DNA of 64,000 nucleotides from Marivita sp046592965 (GCF_046592965.1 NZ_JBISBV010000002.1:1-64000); one strand, 5' to 3'; positions 9,235-17,512 are shown, numbered from the stretch's first letter. The notes: generated by a model from the sequence alone, not told the origin. A program made the numbers and translations.

Positions 9235-9264
9235 TTGACACACCTGTCAAGAATTTCATACACA
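9235..9264 (+). promoter_or_regulatory. Promoter with overlapping palindromic operator for the TetR gene
   Basis: TTGACA at 9235-9240 and TACACA at 9259-9264 are separated by 18 bp, a near-consensus sigma-70 promoter for the plus strand. The -35 box is also the left arm of a perfect palindrome TTGACA-cacc-TGTCAA at 9235-9250, so a regulator bound there would block polymerase. The -10 box ends six bases before the ATG at 9271, which implies a leaderless or nearly leaderless transcript. The opposite palindrome arm reads TTGACA on the minus strand and could serve the operon at 7615-9186, though no good -10 follows it. Confidence 0.6.
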
Positions 9265-9270
9265 GCCGAC

Positions 9271-9897
9271 ATGAACCAGATCGACATTGCCGCTCCCCGT
9301 ACGACCGAGGACGCATGGCTCAAAGCAGCCTATGACGTGCTCACCGAAAGCGGCGTGGAGGCAGTCAAGATCATGCCTCTCGCCAAGAGGTTGGGACTGA
9401 CCCGAAGCGGTTTTTACTGGCATTTCGAGGATCGTGACGCTCTGCTCGATGCGATGATCCGGCACTGGGAAGACAAGAACACTGGCAATCTTGTCATGCA
9501 ATGCGAGGCCTTTGCCGAAAACATATGTGAAGCGGTGTTCAACCTTTTCGATTGTTGGCTTGACGATAACCTGTTCGACTCCCGGCTTGATCTCGCAATC
9601 CGCAACTGGGCGCGCAACGATGCGGCATTGCAGCGGCGTCTGAACCAAGCCGATCAGCGTCGAAAGACAGCGATGCAAGAGATGTTCGTGCGGTTCGGCT
9701 ATGACCCGAACGAAGCTGAAGTTCGTGCACTGACCATGATCTACACTCAGATCGGTTATATCTCGCTAGGGGTGAGCGAACCCCCTGACCAGCGCTTTGC
9801 CCGTATGCCCGACTATGTCGAGGTGTTCACCGGCCACAAACCAACCCGCGCGGATATTCAACGTTTCAGGGCACGCCACAAGGCTGTCGATGCCTGA
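9271..9897 (+). CDS. TetR/AcrR-family transcriptional regulator
   Basis: The protein of about 208 residues has an N-terminal TetR DNA-binding domain: helix-turn-helix around residues 25-50 with MPLAKRLGLTRSGFYWHFEDRDALLDAMI, the typical signature where the second helix starts at LTRSGFYWHF. The rest is a helical ligand-binding domain that I cannot assign to a ligand. It is divergent from the MttB-like/flavoprotein operon and almost certainly regulates it through the palindromes between them. The start chosen is the ATG at 9271. The in-frame TTG at 9235 is part of the -35 element and palindrome, so it is unlikely to be coding. Confidence 0.85.
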   Translation: MNQIDIAAPRTTEDAWLKAAYDVLTESGVEAVKIMPLAKRLGLTRSGFYWHFEDRDALLDAMIRHWEDKNTGNLVMQCEAFAENICEAVFNLFDCWLDDNLFDSRLDLAIRNWARNDAALQRRLNQADQRRKTAMQEMFVRFGYDPNEAEVRALTMIYTQIGYISLGVSEPPDQRFARMPDYVEVFTGHKPTRADIQRFRARHKAVDA

Positions 9898-10468
9898 GGT
9901 CTCAAGCCGCGCGGATGATCCCCGGTTCTTCTCCCGCCGCCTGCTCGATCCATCCCATCGCGAATGTGGGCAAATTTTGACTGCGGTTTTGCACGTTCGA
10001 ACGGTGCAACTGCGGCGCGTGTCCGGCATGGACGCGTGACCGTTTGCGCAAGGCTTTGCTGAGGACGCTACGTCATGCGCGCAAACTTGCCGAATCGGCG
10101 GATTCACGCATCACCCGAAGCGGTCGAAAAAAAACAAGAGTCTGACACAAAAAATTCGCAGTTAACGATCATGTAAGATCTTGGGGCGTAAGAATTTAGG
10201 AACAGACAATGCGTTTCGGATTTCGCTGCCAAAGAGCCGGGTATCTTCGATTTCGGCAAGAGATCGCCGATTCTGACCCCGGTTCCCCCCGGGGGGTGGG
10301 CTATACAACCCGCCGCTATCAGGTCATAGGCAGTCGCGACCGGGGTTAGCTCAGTCTGTAGTGCTTGACCAGTTAAATTTTTCACATCAGCCGAACGGAA
10401 TCCAATGCTTCTGAGCAAGCGGGAGATGTCTGTTCACACCAGTGTTAAACAATGAAGAAGGTTGGCTT
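9898..10468. other. Intergenic region before the beta-helix gene, no confident gene
   Basis: No convincing gene is visible in about 570 bp. A minus-strand frame at 10104-10418 has no recognisable features. The stretch 10126-10200 is AT-rich and could contain a promoter. It also holds a perfect CCCCCCGGGGGG palindrome at 10285-10296, an 8-bp inverted repeat (ACCCCGGT at 10276-10283 and ACCGGGGT at 10339-10346), and a segment at about 10342-10378 resembling the 5' half of a tRNA (TTAGCTCAGTCTGTAG). Confidence 0.5.
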
Positions 10469-11959
10469 ATGCCTCAATATGACAACGTGATCGAAAACCA
10501 GGTTCTGAGCAGCACACTACGGCTGGTCGGAAGTCAGTGGGACAATACAATCGTTCGAAATGTGATCATCGAAGACGTAAATGGCGATGGCGCGATGCTC
10601 AGGGACGTCAAGAACGTCACCTTTGAAAATGTGACCATCAGGAATGTCAGCGGCGACGGTATCAAGCTCAGCACAATGGGCTCCACGTCGAACGTCGTGA
10701 TCAAGGACAGTACAATCACGCAAATCGGCGAAGACGGGATCAATGCCGGTCAGCGCTATAGCGAGGGCGTGGATCATCCGGGTCTCCAGATCATCGACAA
10801 CACGATCGACGGGACCGGCTTGAACGGTTCCAAGGGCGGCCTGCTGCACGGGATTTACGTTCAGAGCACAGATTTCCACATCGAAGGAAACCGCGTCACG
10901 AACTCTTATGACGGCAACGGCATCTCGGTTCGCAGCTGGGGTGTGGTGTGCGACAACGAAGTCGACAACTCCACCGATAGCGGCATCGCCTATTTCGCAG
11001 ACCACATGGGGCGCAACGGATCCTTGTTGATCGAGCGCAACACCGTAACCGACAGTGGTTACAGCCGTGGCCGCAGTGACGTCGATCTGCTCTCGGTGCC
11101 GAACAAGAGCAATCTGGTTGACGACATCACCGTCCGCGACAACAATCTGGAGCGTGGCACGGAAATTGGTCGTGGCTATGACAATTGCCCGATCTATATC
11201 GACAGCGCCGCGGGTTCGCCGCCGGTCACAAGTCCTCCGCCTGTCACGCCACAGCCGCCGATCGGCGGTTCCAATGGCAACCCTATCGAAGGAGACGGGA
11301 GCGACAATGTCATCCGTGGGGACGCGGGCAACAACAACATGACCGGTCGCTCCGGCGCGGATGTGTTCGTTTTCGAGCGCAACGGCGGCTCGGACACTAT
11401 TCTGGACTTCGATCCGGGCGTGGACTCGATCGCTGTGCATGGTTTCAACGGCGTGACTTCGGCGAACGATCTTGTGCCCCGAGCCAGCGAGCAGGGTGGA
11501 CATACCGTGATCCTGATGGGCACGGGCGAGCGGCTTGTCATCGCCAATACTGAAATGTCGGACCTGTCCGCGAAAGACTTCGTATTCAACTTCGATGTCG
11601 ACAGCGGCGGCTCCGAACCGCCCGCAGGTGGCGGAAATACAGGTGTCGACGTCGTTGGCGACAGAGGCGACAACACGATCCGTGGAGATGCTCAGGATAA
11701 CAGCATGTTCGGATTGGCCGGGGCCGATGTCTTTGTGTTCGAAAAGAACGGTGGCACTGACACTGTTGAAGATTTCAACCTCGGTGCTGATCGTATCGTG
11801 CTGTATGGCTTCAACGATCTCACGTCGGTTTCAGCTCTCGCCTCCGCCGCAACCGAACGCGCGGGCGATACCATTCTGACGTCAGATACCGGTGACGTGC
11901 TCATCATCGCAAATACCGAGATTTCCGATTTCGGTGCACATCACTTCATGTTCATCTAA
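10469..11959 (+). CDS. Secreted right-handed beta-helix protein with two RTX-like C-terminal modules
   Basis: The protein of about 496 residues has an N-terminal half rich in repeating Asn/Asp-Gly-Val/Ile strands (NVIIEDVNGDGA, NVTIRNVSGDGIKL), the pattern of parallel beta-helix (pectate-lyase-like) folds. A Pro-rich linker (SPPPVTPQPP) follows near residues 255-265. Two copies of a roughly 100-residue module then appear, each starting GDxxDNxIRGDA and containing GADVFVFE and DTxxDF, as in the C-terminus of serralysin-type and Rhodobacteral type I secreted proteins. There is no signal peptide, consistent with type I secretion. Substrate binding or polysaccharide modification (lyase or epimerase) is plausible because of the adjacent polysaccharide locus. 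The ATG at 10469 has GAAGAAGG seven bases upstream; an in-frame GTG at 10442 lacks support. Confidence 0.75.
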   Translation: MPQYDNVIENQVLSSTLRLVGSQWDNTIVRNVIIEDVNGDGAMLRDVKNVTFENVTIRNVSGDGIKLSTMGSTSNVVIKDSTITQIGEDGINAGQRYSEGVDHPGLQIIDNTIDGTGLNGSKGGLLHGIYVQSTDFHIEGNRVTNSYDGNGISVRSWGVVCDNEVDNSTDSGIAYFADHMGRNGSLLIERNTVTDSGYSRGRSDVDLLSVPNKSNLVDDITVRDNNLERGTEIGRGYDNCPIYIDSAAGSPPVTSPPPVTPQPPIGGSNGNPIEGDGSDNVIRGDAGNNNMTGRSGADVFVFERNGGSDTILDFDPGVDSIAVHGFNGVTSANDLVPRASEQGGHTVILMGTGERLVIANTEMSDLSAKDFVFNFDVDSGGSEPPAGGGNTGVDVVGDRGDNTIRGDAQDNSMFGLAGADVFVFEKNGGTDTVEDFNLGADRIVLYGFNDLTSVSALASAATERAGDTILTSDTGDVLIIANTEISDFGAHHFMFI

Positions 11960-12010
11960 AGAAAAACGCCCGTTTCCGCAGTTACCTCGCGGGAACGGGC
12001 ACCTTCATTC
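11960..12010 (-). terminator. Rho-independent terminator between convergent genes
   Basis: GCCCGTTTCCGC at 11968-11979 pairs with GCGGGAACGGGC at 11989-12000 (12 bp, one G-T pair) around a nine-base loop. On the minus strand the stem is followed by TTTTTCTTT, so it best terminates the GNAT gene at 12054-13121. On the plus strand it lies right after the beta-helix stop codon and could work in both directions. Confidence 0.75.
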
Positions 12011-12053
12011 TGAGACCTGTCTGGGATGGGTCCGGTATGAACCGCGGAAAACC

Positions 12054-13121
12054 TCAGTAATCCTCGTCTTGATCCCCTCGCATGAAGTAGACGTCGCCCA
12101 TCAGTCTCGTGACGTCCTCGGCGCACGCAGGATCGAATCCCTTGGCGGAGACCACCAGCCCGGGGCGCGGTGAGTGGAACCCGGCGCGTCGCGCGGCAAG
12201 GTCAAGTTCGTCCCTCGGCACATAGCTGATAGTAGCATATTCCGCGTCCGTCTTTGACAATCGACGATCTGCGGCAGCAAGCAAAAGCCCAAATCCCCGC
12301 GCATCCGGACGAACAGGCAGCAAATCAACGATTTGCCCAACCCGCCGGTCGTTCACAATCCCAACCCGAGTCACGACAACGCCTTGTATGCCCGAACCAT
12401 CGCGCAAAACGTCGATTCCGTAGTTTTCGAAGGGAGCATCGAGATAGCGCCACTTCATGTAATCGGCATCGCGGCTCAATAGCATCGGATAATTGGCCCG
12501 TGCGCGGAGCCAAAAGTCCTCGTAATCCTCATCGAACGCTTCCAGCGGAACGATCTGTTCATCGGAACGAAGGCGAGGACCACGCACGCGTTCGACGGTC
12601 TGCCCCGCGCGAAGAACGGCATCTGCAACACCTGACAGTCCCCCGAGCCATTCCGCTCGGCGGGTCAATGGTGTTTTGCTCCGATAGAGCTTGAACCGTG
12701 TGATCCGCCGCGGTGATCTGTCCGCACCGAAACGGACGTGCAGGATATCGGAGGTTTCATTGCCCATGCCAATGGCAACACCGCGATCAAAGAGGTTGTT
12801 GTAGTAGCTCTTGACCAACATCAGGCCGCGACCGCGGTGGTCCGGATGGACACTGGTTCCTAGAATGACCCACCCCGGCTCGGTTCTACCGGCGATCCAC
12901 ATATCCACTCCGAGAAGCAACCCCGCGCCGACGATTTCATCATCAGCAAGCAGAACGGCGGTGAATGTGGTGCGTTCTTCACCGGGCCGCAGCGGTGCAA
13001 AGCACCAGTCCCACGCGATGCGCTTCAACTCTGCTGATCGTTCCGAGAAGTTGAGTGCGACCAAGTCAACATATTGCTTCCCGACTTCCGCACCGACTTT
13101 TTCGACTTTGTATTTAGGCAC
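12054..13121 (-). CDS. GNAT-fold acyltransferase-like protein, paralogue of 13304-14368
   Basis: The 355-residue protein carries a GNAT acetyl-CoA motif A in its first half (VHPDHRGRGLMLVKSYY, about residues 92-108). A second, degenerate domain follows with the landmark DYMKWRYLDAPFENY near 225-240. It ends YFMRGDQDEDY, almost the same as its divergent paralogue. Such two-domain GNAT proteins are common in exopolysaccharide loci and may acylate a sugar, but the acceptor is unknown. The start is a GTG at 13121 with AGGA seven bases upstream. The gene converges on the beta-helix gene and is terminated by a good hairpin. Confidence 0.7.
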   Translation of the reverse strand: MPKYKVEKVGAEVGKQYVDLVALNFSERSAELKRIAWDWCFAPLRPGEERTTFTAVLLADDEIVGAGLLLGVDMWIAGRTEPGWVILGTSVHPDHRGRGLMLVKSYYNNLFDRGVAIGMGNETSDILHVRFGADRSPRRITRFKLYRSKTPLTRRAEWLGGLSGVADAVLRAGQTVERVRGPRLRSDEQIVPLEAFDEDYEDFWLRARANYPMLLSRDADYMKWRYLDAPFENYGIDVLRDGSGIQGVVVTRVGIVNDRRVGQIVDLLPVRPDARGFGLLLAAADRRLSKTDAEYATISYVPRDELDLAARRAGFHSPRPGLVVSAKGFDPACAEDVTRLMGDVYFMRGDQDEDY

Positions 13122-13250
13122 CGCATAATCCTAACCAAGATGAAACTTTTGAACGCGCAACATTGTTTCATTCAAGCGGAGATAGATGGTTTTTTCAATC
13201 ACCCTGTCGTCGCATGGACACGCTTGTCAGATAACTTCAATGCTAGGCCA

Positions 13251-13279
13251 TTGATAACTTTATGTTTTGGATGTTACCT
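13251..13279 (+). promoter_or_regulatory. Candidate promoter of the plus-strand GNAT gene
   Basis: TTGATA at 13251-13256 and TTACCT at 13274-13279 are 17 bp apart upstream of the ATG at 13304; the -10 is weak. The -35 region is inside a direct repeat, GATAACTT at 13230-13237 and again at 13253-13260, which could be an activator or repressor site. The surrounding 182-bp divergent region is AT-rich. Confidence 0.35.
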
Positions 13280-13303
13280 GCGCAAACGTCATCAGGTGGA
13301 TAA

Positions 13304-14368
13304 ATGAGCAAATACAGAGTTCGACGGCGCGGTATGGAAAGCGCTGAAACATACTTGGATCTCATGCGGCTTAGCTTTGATGAGAAGTCCGTAGCTCAAA
13401 AAGCCCAAGCGCTGCCTTGGCTGTTATCGCGACATCCGAAAGGTCACCCGAGCGGGTCGTTCTTTCTGACCCTGGAATATAAAGACAAGATCGTGGGTGG
13501 TGCCATTGTCCTGGCAGAGACCGTCTGGCTCGATGGTGTTGAGCGCCCCGCCTTCCTGCCGATTGGGAACCATGTCCATCCGGATCATCGCGGGCGTGGA
13601 CTAAAAATGATGAAAGCGATGTACGACCTGTCGGATACCGGCGTGAGCATGGGCATCCCGAATGACAAGAGCTTTGGCGTCCATCGCCGGTTCGAAGCGT
13701 CGATGTCCAATCTTCGCACTGTGCGATTCCGCCCGTACCGCGCTGGCACTACCCTGTCGCGACGTCGGCCAAGGCTGTCTACCTTTGAACCTGTGCTGAA
13801 CGCTGTTTCCAGTGCCGGCCTCGGTCTCATGGACCTCACGGCGCCGCGTCTTGGCCGGGGCGAACGGATAGAACGGATGGATCGGTTTGAGGCCGATTTC
13901 GACGATTTCTGGAGGCGGGCACGGCAAAATTATGCGTTCCTGTGTGTGCGAAGTGCCGACCGTATGAATTGGCGATATCACCAGGCTCCGTTCAGCGACT
14001 ACGTTGTTGACGTCTTGCGGCGCGATGAAGAGATTGTCGGAATGGTCGTCAGTCGAGTTGCTGAACGGGACGGACGAAAGATCGGTGAGATTTCCGACAT
14101 CCTATGTTTGACGCCGGTGTCCCGCGATTATGCATTGCTATTGTCCGTTGCGAGCCGCCGTCTGGCCAAAGCCGGTGCCGAGTTCGGGGAATTTGCATTC
14201 ATTGGAAAACACGCACTCAACCATGCGGGCCGTCGATCCGGCTTTTGGTTTGCGCGCCGCCAAAGGCGTGTGGTCGCCAACGGTTTCGGTCCGCGCGACG
14301 GAGAAATCGTGCCGCGTCGGATCAACGATCTGCACTTCTTGCGCGGGGACCATGACGAAGACTACTGA
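13304..14368 (+). CDS. GNAT-fold acyltransferase-like protein, divergent paralogue
   Basis: The 354-residue protein aligns by eye over its whole length with the product of 12054-13121: both start with a KYxV motif, share HVHPDHRGRGLKMM (motif A) near residue 92, RMNWRYHQAPFSDYVVDVL near 227 and the end HFLRGDHDEDY. The N-terminal domain should bind acyl-CoA; the second half is GNAT-like but without an obvious motif A. The start is well supported by AGGTGG four bases upstream. The two genes diverge from one AT-rich intergenic region, which suggests duplication and inversion. Acylation of the polysaccharide or of a lipid precursor is a reasonable but unproven role. Confidence 0.7.
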   Translation: MSKYRVRRRGMESAETYLDLMRLSFDEKSVAQKAQALPWLLSRHPKGHPSGSFFLTLEYKDKIVGGAIVLAETVWLDGVERPAFLPIGNHVHPDHRGRGLKMMKAMYDLSDTGVSMGIPNDKSFGVHRRFEASMSNLRTVRFRPYRAGTTLSRRRPRLSTFEPVLNAVSSAGLGLMDLTAPRLGRGERIERMDRFEADFDDFWRRARQNYAFLCVRSADRMNWRYHQAPFSDYVVDVLRRDEEIVGMVVSRVAERDGRKIGEISDILCLTPVSRDYALLLSVASRRLAKAGAEFGEFAFIGKHALNHAGRRSGFWFARRQRRVVANGFGPRDGEIVPRRINDLHFLRGDHDEDY

Positions 14369-14421
14369 CTGAAGGCCGTGATATTTCTCAGATTGCCGCG
14401 AACGAGTGCCTCGTCTTAAAC

Positions 14422-14730
14422 CTAATTCCGCTCTGACCAGTGCCCGCTCGCCTCTGTCGAGGCAACTGACGTCGAGGCATATCCTGTTTCGTCATTAGAG
14501 CGAAAGCCGCCAACGCGAATTCGCTGAACTTCAAGACCTTTGCGATAGGTTGTGGAACGCTCGTTCCAGACCAACAGCTTCAACAGCCCGGCAGACACAA
14601 GCGTGGCACATGCTCCGCCAATCCAGAACACCAGAAACCCACTGAATAAGGTTCCATTGATCGCGCTAACAACGCCAAGAATGGCACCGATGCCGTACCC
14701 GGTCGCCAATGTGATTATAAGTCTATCCAT
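14422..14730 (-). CDS. Small membrane protein of unknown function
   Basis: The frame encodes 102 residues with two hydrophobic segments: residues about 5-25 (IITLATGYGIGAILGVVSAI) and 28-52, with a Gly/Ala-rich turn. A polar C-terminal tail of about 45 residues rich in Ser and Thr follows. I recognise no family. It lies between the GNAT gene and a glycosyltransferase on the same strand as the latter, separated by 171 bp. It could be an accessory membrane protein of the polysaccharide locus. Coding potential is reasonable but not certain. Confidence 0.5.
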   Translation of the reverse strand: MDRLIITLATGYGIGAILGVVSAINGTLFSGFLVFWIGGACATLVSAGLLKLLVWNERSTTYRKGLEVQRIRVGGFRSNDETGYASTSVASTEASGHWSERN

Positions 14731-14901
14731 CTGGCGACACTAATCGCATGAAGCTTCTGGAACAAGTGCGAAAATGCAACCTCAGATTGAAATTCCAGCC
14801 TTGGTTAATGCCGGTGTATCTGGCCAATGTGCTTCCCTGCTTTACTTTCGAGGTCAGGCCTCTGTCTTTAAACGGGAAATTTTGAAATTGACGCACAGCA
14901 G

Positions 14902-16014
14902 CTAAGGCTCCGCCGTTCCGGCACGGATATCGATCGCACGGCGAAATGCTGCTTGATAGGCCGCGACGGCGTTTTTCGTCTCGTAATTCTGGGCGATCTC
15001 TTGTCCGGCTGTTGCATATCTGCATCGCAAGGCGCGATCAGCAAGGACGAGGCGCATTGCCTCGGCGATTGCCTCAGGGGTGTCCTGCCGGACCAAATGG
15101 CCGCTCGCGCCGTCGCGCAGCAGTCGCTTGGGCCCGAACGGACAATCGACGCTGACCACAGGCACGCCGCGGGCCATTGCTTCGATGATCGCATTGCCAA
15201 GACCCTCACGTCGCGATGTGCACACAAACAGGTCGGCAGATCGGTGAACAGTGTTCAGATCCGATGTGAAGCCCGGCAGCGCAACTGACCCGGTGAGTTC
15301 GAGCCTTGCGATCTGCGCCTCGAGTGCAGGGCGCTCTGAACCTTCTCCGAAGATCGTCAATCGAAGGTCGGGAGTGTCGCGGACAAGAATATCAAACGCA
15401 TCAATCAGGAGGTCAAAACGCTTTTCAGGCGCAAGGCGACCAACGCTGACAATATGGTGTGCGACTGCTGGTGGGGAGCGAAACGCGCCGACTTCGTCAA
15501 CGACCGGATTGGGAAGAACAACATACGGCGGCGCGGCGTCATCCAGCAGCTCTTTGAATTCGTCCCCGATATCTTCGATGGGCCCGCCCGTCAGCGTCGC
15601 ATGCGGATAGATCCGTTTGACAGCGGCCTTTCGCAGCACGGGCGCTTTGGCCTCGGCAAGAAACCCCGACAATGGCGTGTGCTCGGTCACCAAAGTGGCG
15701 ACCGAAGAACGGGCGAGCCGGGCGGCGAGCACGGAATACAGACTGGCGGCATTCGTGAGCGTGACCACCAACGCGATGTCTTCGCGTCTGAAAAGACGCG
15801 CGAGTTCGATGACGCAGCCGGGCAACCTCGGATGTTTCAGGATCACCACTTTAACGTTATCAGGTATCCTCTCCAGAAACTCGCCACGGCCCCGTTGAAG
15901 AATGAGGACCGGAGCATAGGATGTCCTGTCGATCCCCTGCAAGAGTTTGAGGACCACTCCCTCGGCGCCACCGTGGCCAAAATGGGGAAGGAAGAAAGCA
16001 ACGTTCTCTGTCAT
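14902..16014 (-). CDS. Glycosyltransferase family 4
   Basis: The protein of about 370 residues is a GT-B glycosyltransferase. The N-terminus MTENVAFFLPHFGHGGAEGVVLKL contains the Gly-rich loop typical of GT4 enzymes. The C-terminal half has VSVGRLAPEKRFDLLIDAF and the ExnE-type motif EGLGNAIIEAMARGVPVVS with the nucleotide-sugar-binding glutamates. It should add a sugar from a nucleotide donor to a lipid-linked intermediate on the inner face of the membrane. The ATG at 16014 is chosen because it starts exactly at the conserved domain; the frame remains open upstream to 16218 without family-like sequence. It is divergent from the polysaccharide export operon starting at 16307. Confidence 0.85.
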   Translation of the reverse strand: MTENVAFFLPHFGHGGAEGVVLKLLQGIDRTSYAPVLILQRGRGEFLERIPDNVKVVILKHPRLPGCVIELARLFRREDIALVVTLTNAASLYSVLAARLARSSVATLVTEHTPLSGFLAEAKAPVLRKAAVKRIYPHATLTGGPIEDIGDEFKELLDDAAPPYVVLPNPVVDEVGAFRSPPAVAHHIVSVGRLAPEKRFDLLIDAFDILVRDTPDLRLTIFGEGSERPALEAQIARLELTGSVALPGFTSDLNTVHRSADLFVCTSRREGLGNAIIEAMARGVPVVSVDCPFGPKRLLRDGASGHLVRQDTPEAIAEAMRLVLADRALRCRYATAGQEIAQNYETKNAVAAYQAAFRRAIDIRAGTAEP

Positions 16015-16246
16015 GCTTTCAGGGTAAGGCCGATGTGTCTGTCTCGATAGCTTTTTATGCTGCCGTTTTGCGAATTTACCACAGCCCAAGGTCGCTCCTA
16101 AAGAGGCGCAGCCCGAAGATCTGCGCAAGAGTGTGGCCATGTCTCCAAGCTTGCCACGCGATATGCCTCTGATCCATGCAGGAAAAGTCGAGCGTTTTTC
16201 GAGTCCTGTGCCCGACATCGGAAGGGACAGGTAACGCCTGCATCAG

Positions 16247-16286
16247 TTGACTTTGCGGAAGTGCTGTGGATACGATTAAGAGTATC
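16247..16286 (+). promoter_or_regulatory. Promoter of the polysaccharide operon with adjacent inverted repeat
   Basis: TTGACT at 16247-16252 and TACGAT at 16271-16276 are separated by 18 bp, a good sigma-70-type promoter 30 bp ahead of the GTG start at 16307. An inverted repeat GATAC (16269-16273) / GTATC (16282-16286) overlaps the -10 and the expected start of transcription and may be an operator. Confidence 0.5.
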
Positions 16287-16306
16287 AAATTATAAAGAGT
16301 TTCTCA

Positions 16307-17512
16307 GTGCGCCGACTGTCGACAATAATCGGTCTCGTGTTTTTGTCTGTCGCGTCATTCGTTGGCCCGGCGACGTCGGCAGAGCAATACGCGCTCGGTC
16401 CCGGCGATCAGATCGAGATTTCGGTGATGTCGCGTCCGGAGCTCTCGCGCGTGTATCGCGTGAGGCTGGATGGTGCCATTTCGCTTCACATCCTGGGCGA
16501 AATTCAGGCCGAGGGCAAAACGCCCGCGGACCTGGAAAAAGAGCTTGAGGAGAATTTCTCCGAAATTTTCGCAGGCTCGACCTCCATTACCCTCGAAGTG
16601 ACGCGCTATCGGCCAGTGATTGTGGGCGGGCAAGTGGTCGCGCCCGGAGCGTATGATTTTTTCGCCGGGTTGGATGTTGCCGCAGCGGTTGCCTTGGCCG
16701 GTGGGTCGAACGCGGTTTCGGGCGACGATGATGTAGCCACACAGATGCGGGTAGAAGCCGAAGCGGCGCGATATGCGTCATTGCGGGCGCGTCTCGCCGG
16801 GCGGCTTCTGGAACGCGCGCGCTTGGTCGCCGAGCGTGACGGCGACGCGGCAATCGCCATGCCGGCCGAAGCACAGGATACACTTGGAGATGCAGCTGTG
16901 GAGATGCTCGAAGGCCAGGCCGCTCTGCGTGCGGTGCGCGACGAACAGTTGTCGCAGCGACTGTCCACTGGCGATGCAAGCCGAATACTGGCCGAGGAAG
17001 AGGCGGCGGCGTATAGCGAACGGCGCAATCTCATTCGTCGTCAAGTTGACGCGACGACCGAAGAACTCGAGGTTCAGAAGGGATTGGCAGAACGCGGTCT
17101 TGCACGATCCCAACGCTCATTCGATCTGAGTTTATCGGTTGATCGGTTCCGCGCCGATGAGCTTGAAGCCGTCGCCCTTGAGGCCGCTGCACGCGAAAAG
17201 GCATCTGACGCGCAAGCCGGTCAAACCTTGGCCGAGCGTCAACGTGCAGGCGAGGTGGTTCAGGCGTTGTCCGAGATCGACGCCGAAATCGCGGAAATCC
17301 GAACGGACATCGACCGCGCGCGACGGTTTGTTTCAATCTTTGGCGATCCCCAAGCCGCTGGTCTGGGCGCTGACGTCACCACGCATTATCTCATCCGCAG
17401 ACGCGACAATGACAGCGTCGCGCGGATCGAAGCCACACCGGATACACCCCTGTTACCGGGCGACATGGTGGAGGTTTCGCTCGACGAAATGGCTGCCATC
17501 GGGGGCGAATAG
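16307..17512 (+). CDS. Polysaccharide export protein, OPX (Wza/ExoF-like) family with coiled-coil insert
   Basis: The 401-residue protein starts with a signal peptide (RRLSTIIGLVFLSVASFVGPATSA, cleavage near residue 25) followed by the polysaccharide biosynthesis/export domain: YALGPGDQIEISVMSRPELS and a second SLBB-type strand set VIVGGQVVAPGAYDF at about residues 104-120. From about 145 to 345 it is Ala/Glu/Arg-rich and predicted coiled coil, which recalls the ExoF-type OPX proteins of rhizobia more than Wza. It probably forms, or bridges the periplasm to, the outer-membrane exit of the polymer. There is no lipobox cysteine. The start is a GTG with AAAGAG upstream. It is the first gene of a tightly packed operon to 26423. 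Confidence 0.82.
   Translation: MRRLSTIIGLVFLSVASFVGPATSAEQYALGPGDQIEISVMSRPELSRVYRVRLDGAISLHILGEIQAEGKTPADLEKELEENFSEIFAGSTSITLEVTRYRPVIVGGQVVAPGAYDFFAGLDVAAAVALAGGSNAVSGDDDVATQMRVEAEAARYASLRARLAGRLLERARLVAERDGDAAIAMPAEAQDTLGDAAVEMLEGQAALRAVRDEQLSQRLSTGDASRILAEEEAAAYSERRNLIRRQVDATTEELEVQKGLAERGLARSQRSFDLSLSVDRFRADELEAVALEAAAREKASDAQAGQTLAERQRAGEVVQALSEIDAEIAEIRTDIDRARRFVSIFGDPQAAGLGADVTTHYLIRRRDNDSVARIEATPDTPLLPGDMVEVSLDEMAAIGGE

Noticed and set aside
10342..10378. Functional tRNA
   Set aside because: Only a 5'-half resemblance exists; no anticodon stem, T-arm or acceptor partner follows. Kept only as a possible relic in the findings.
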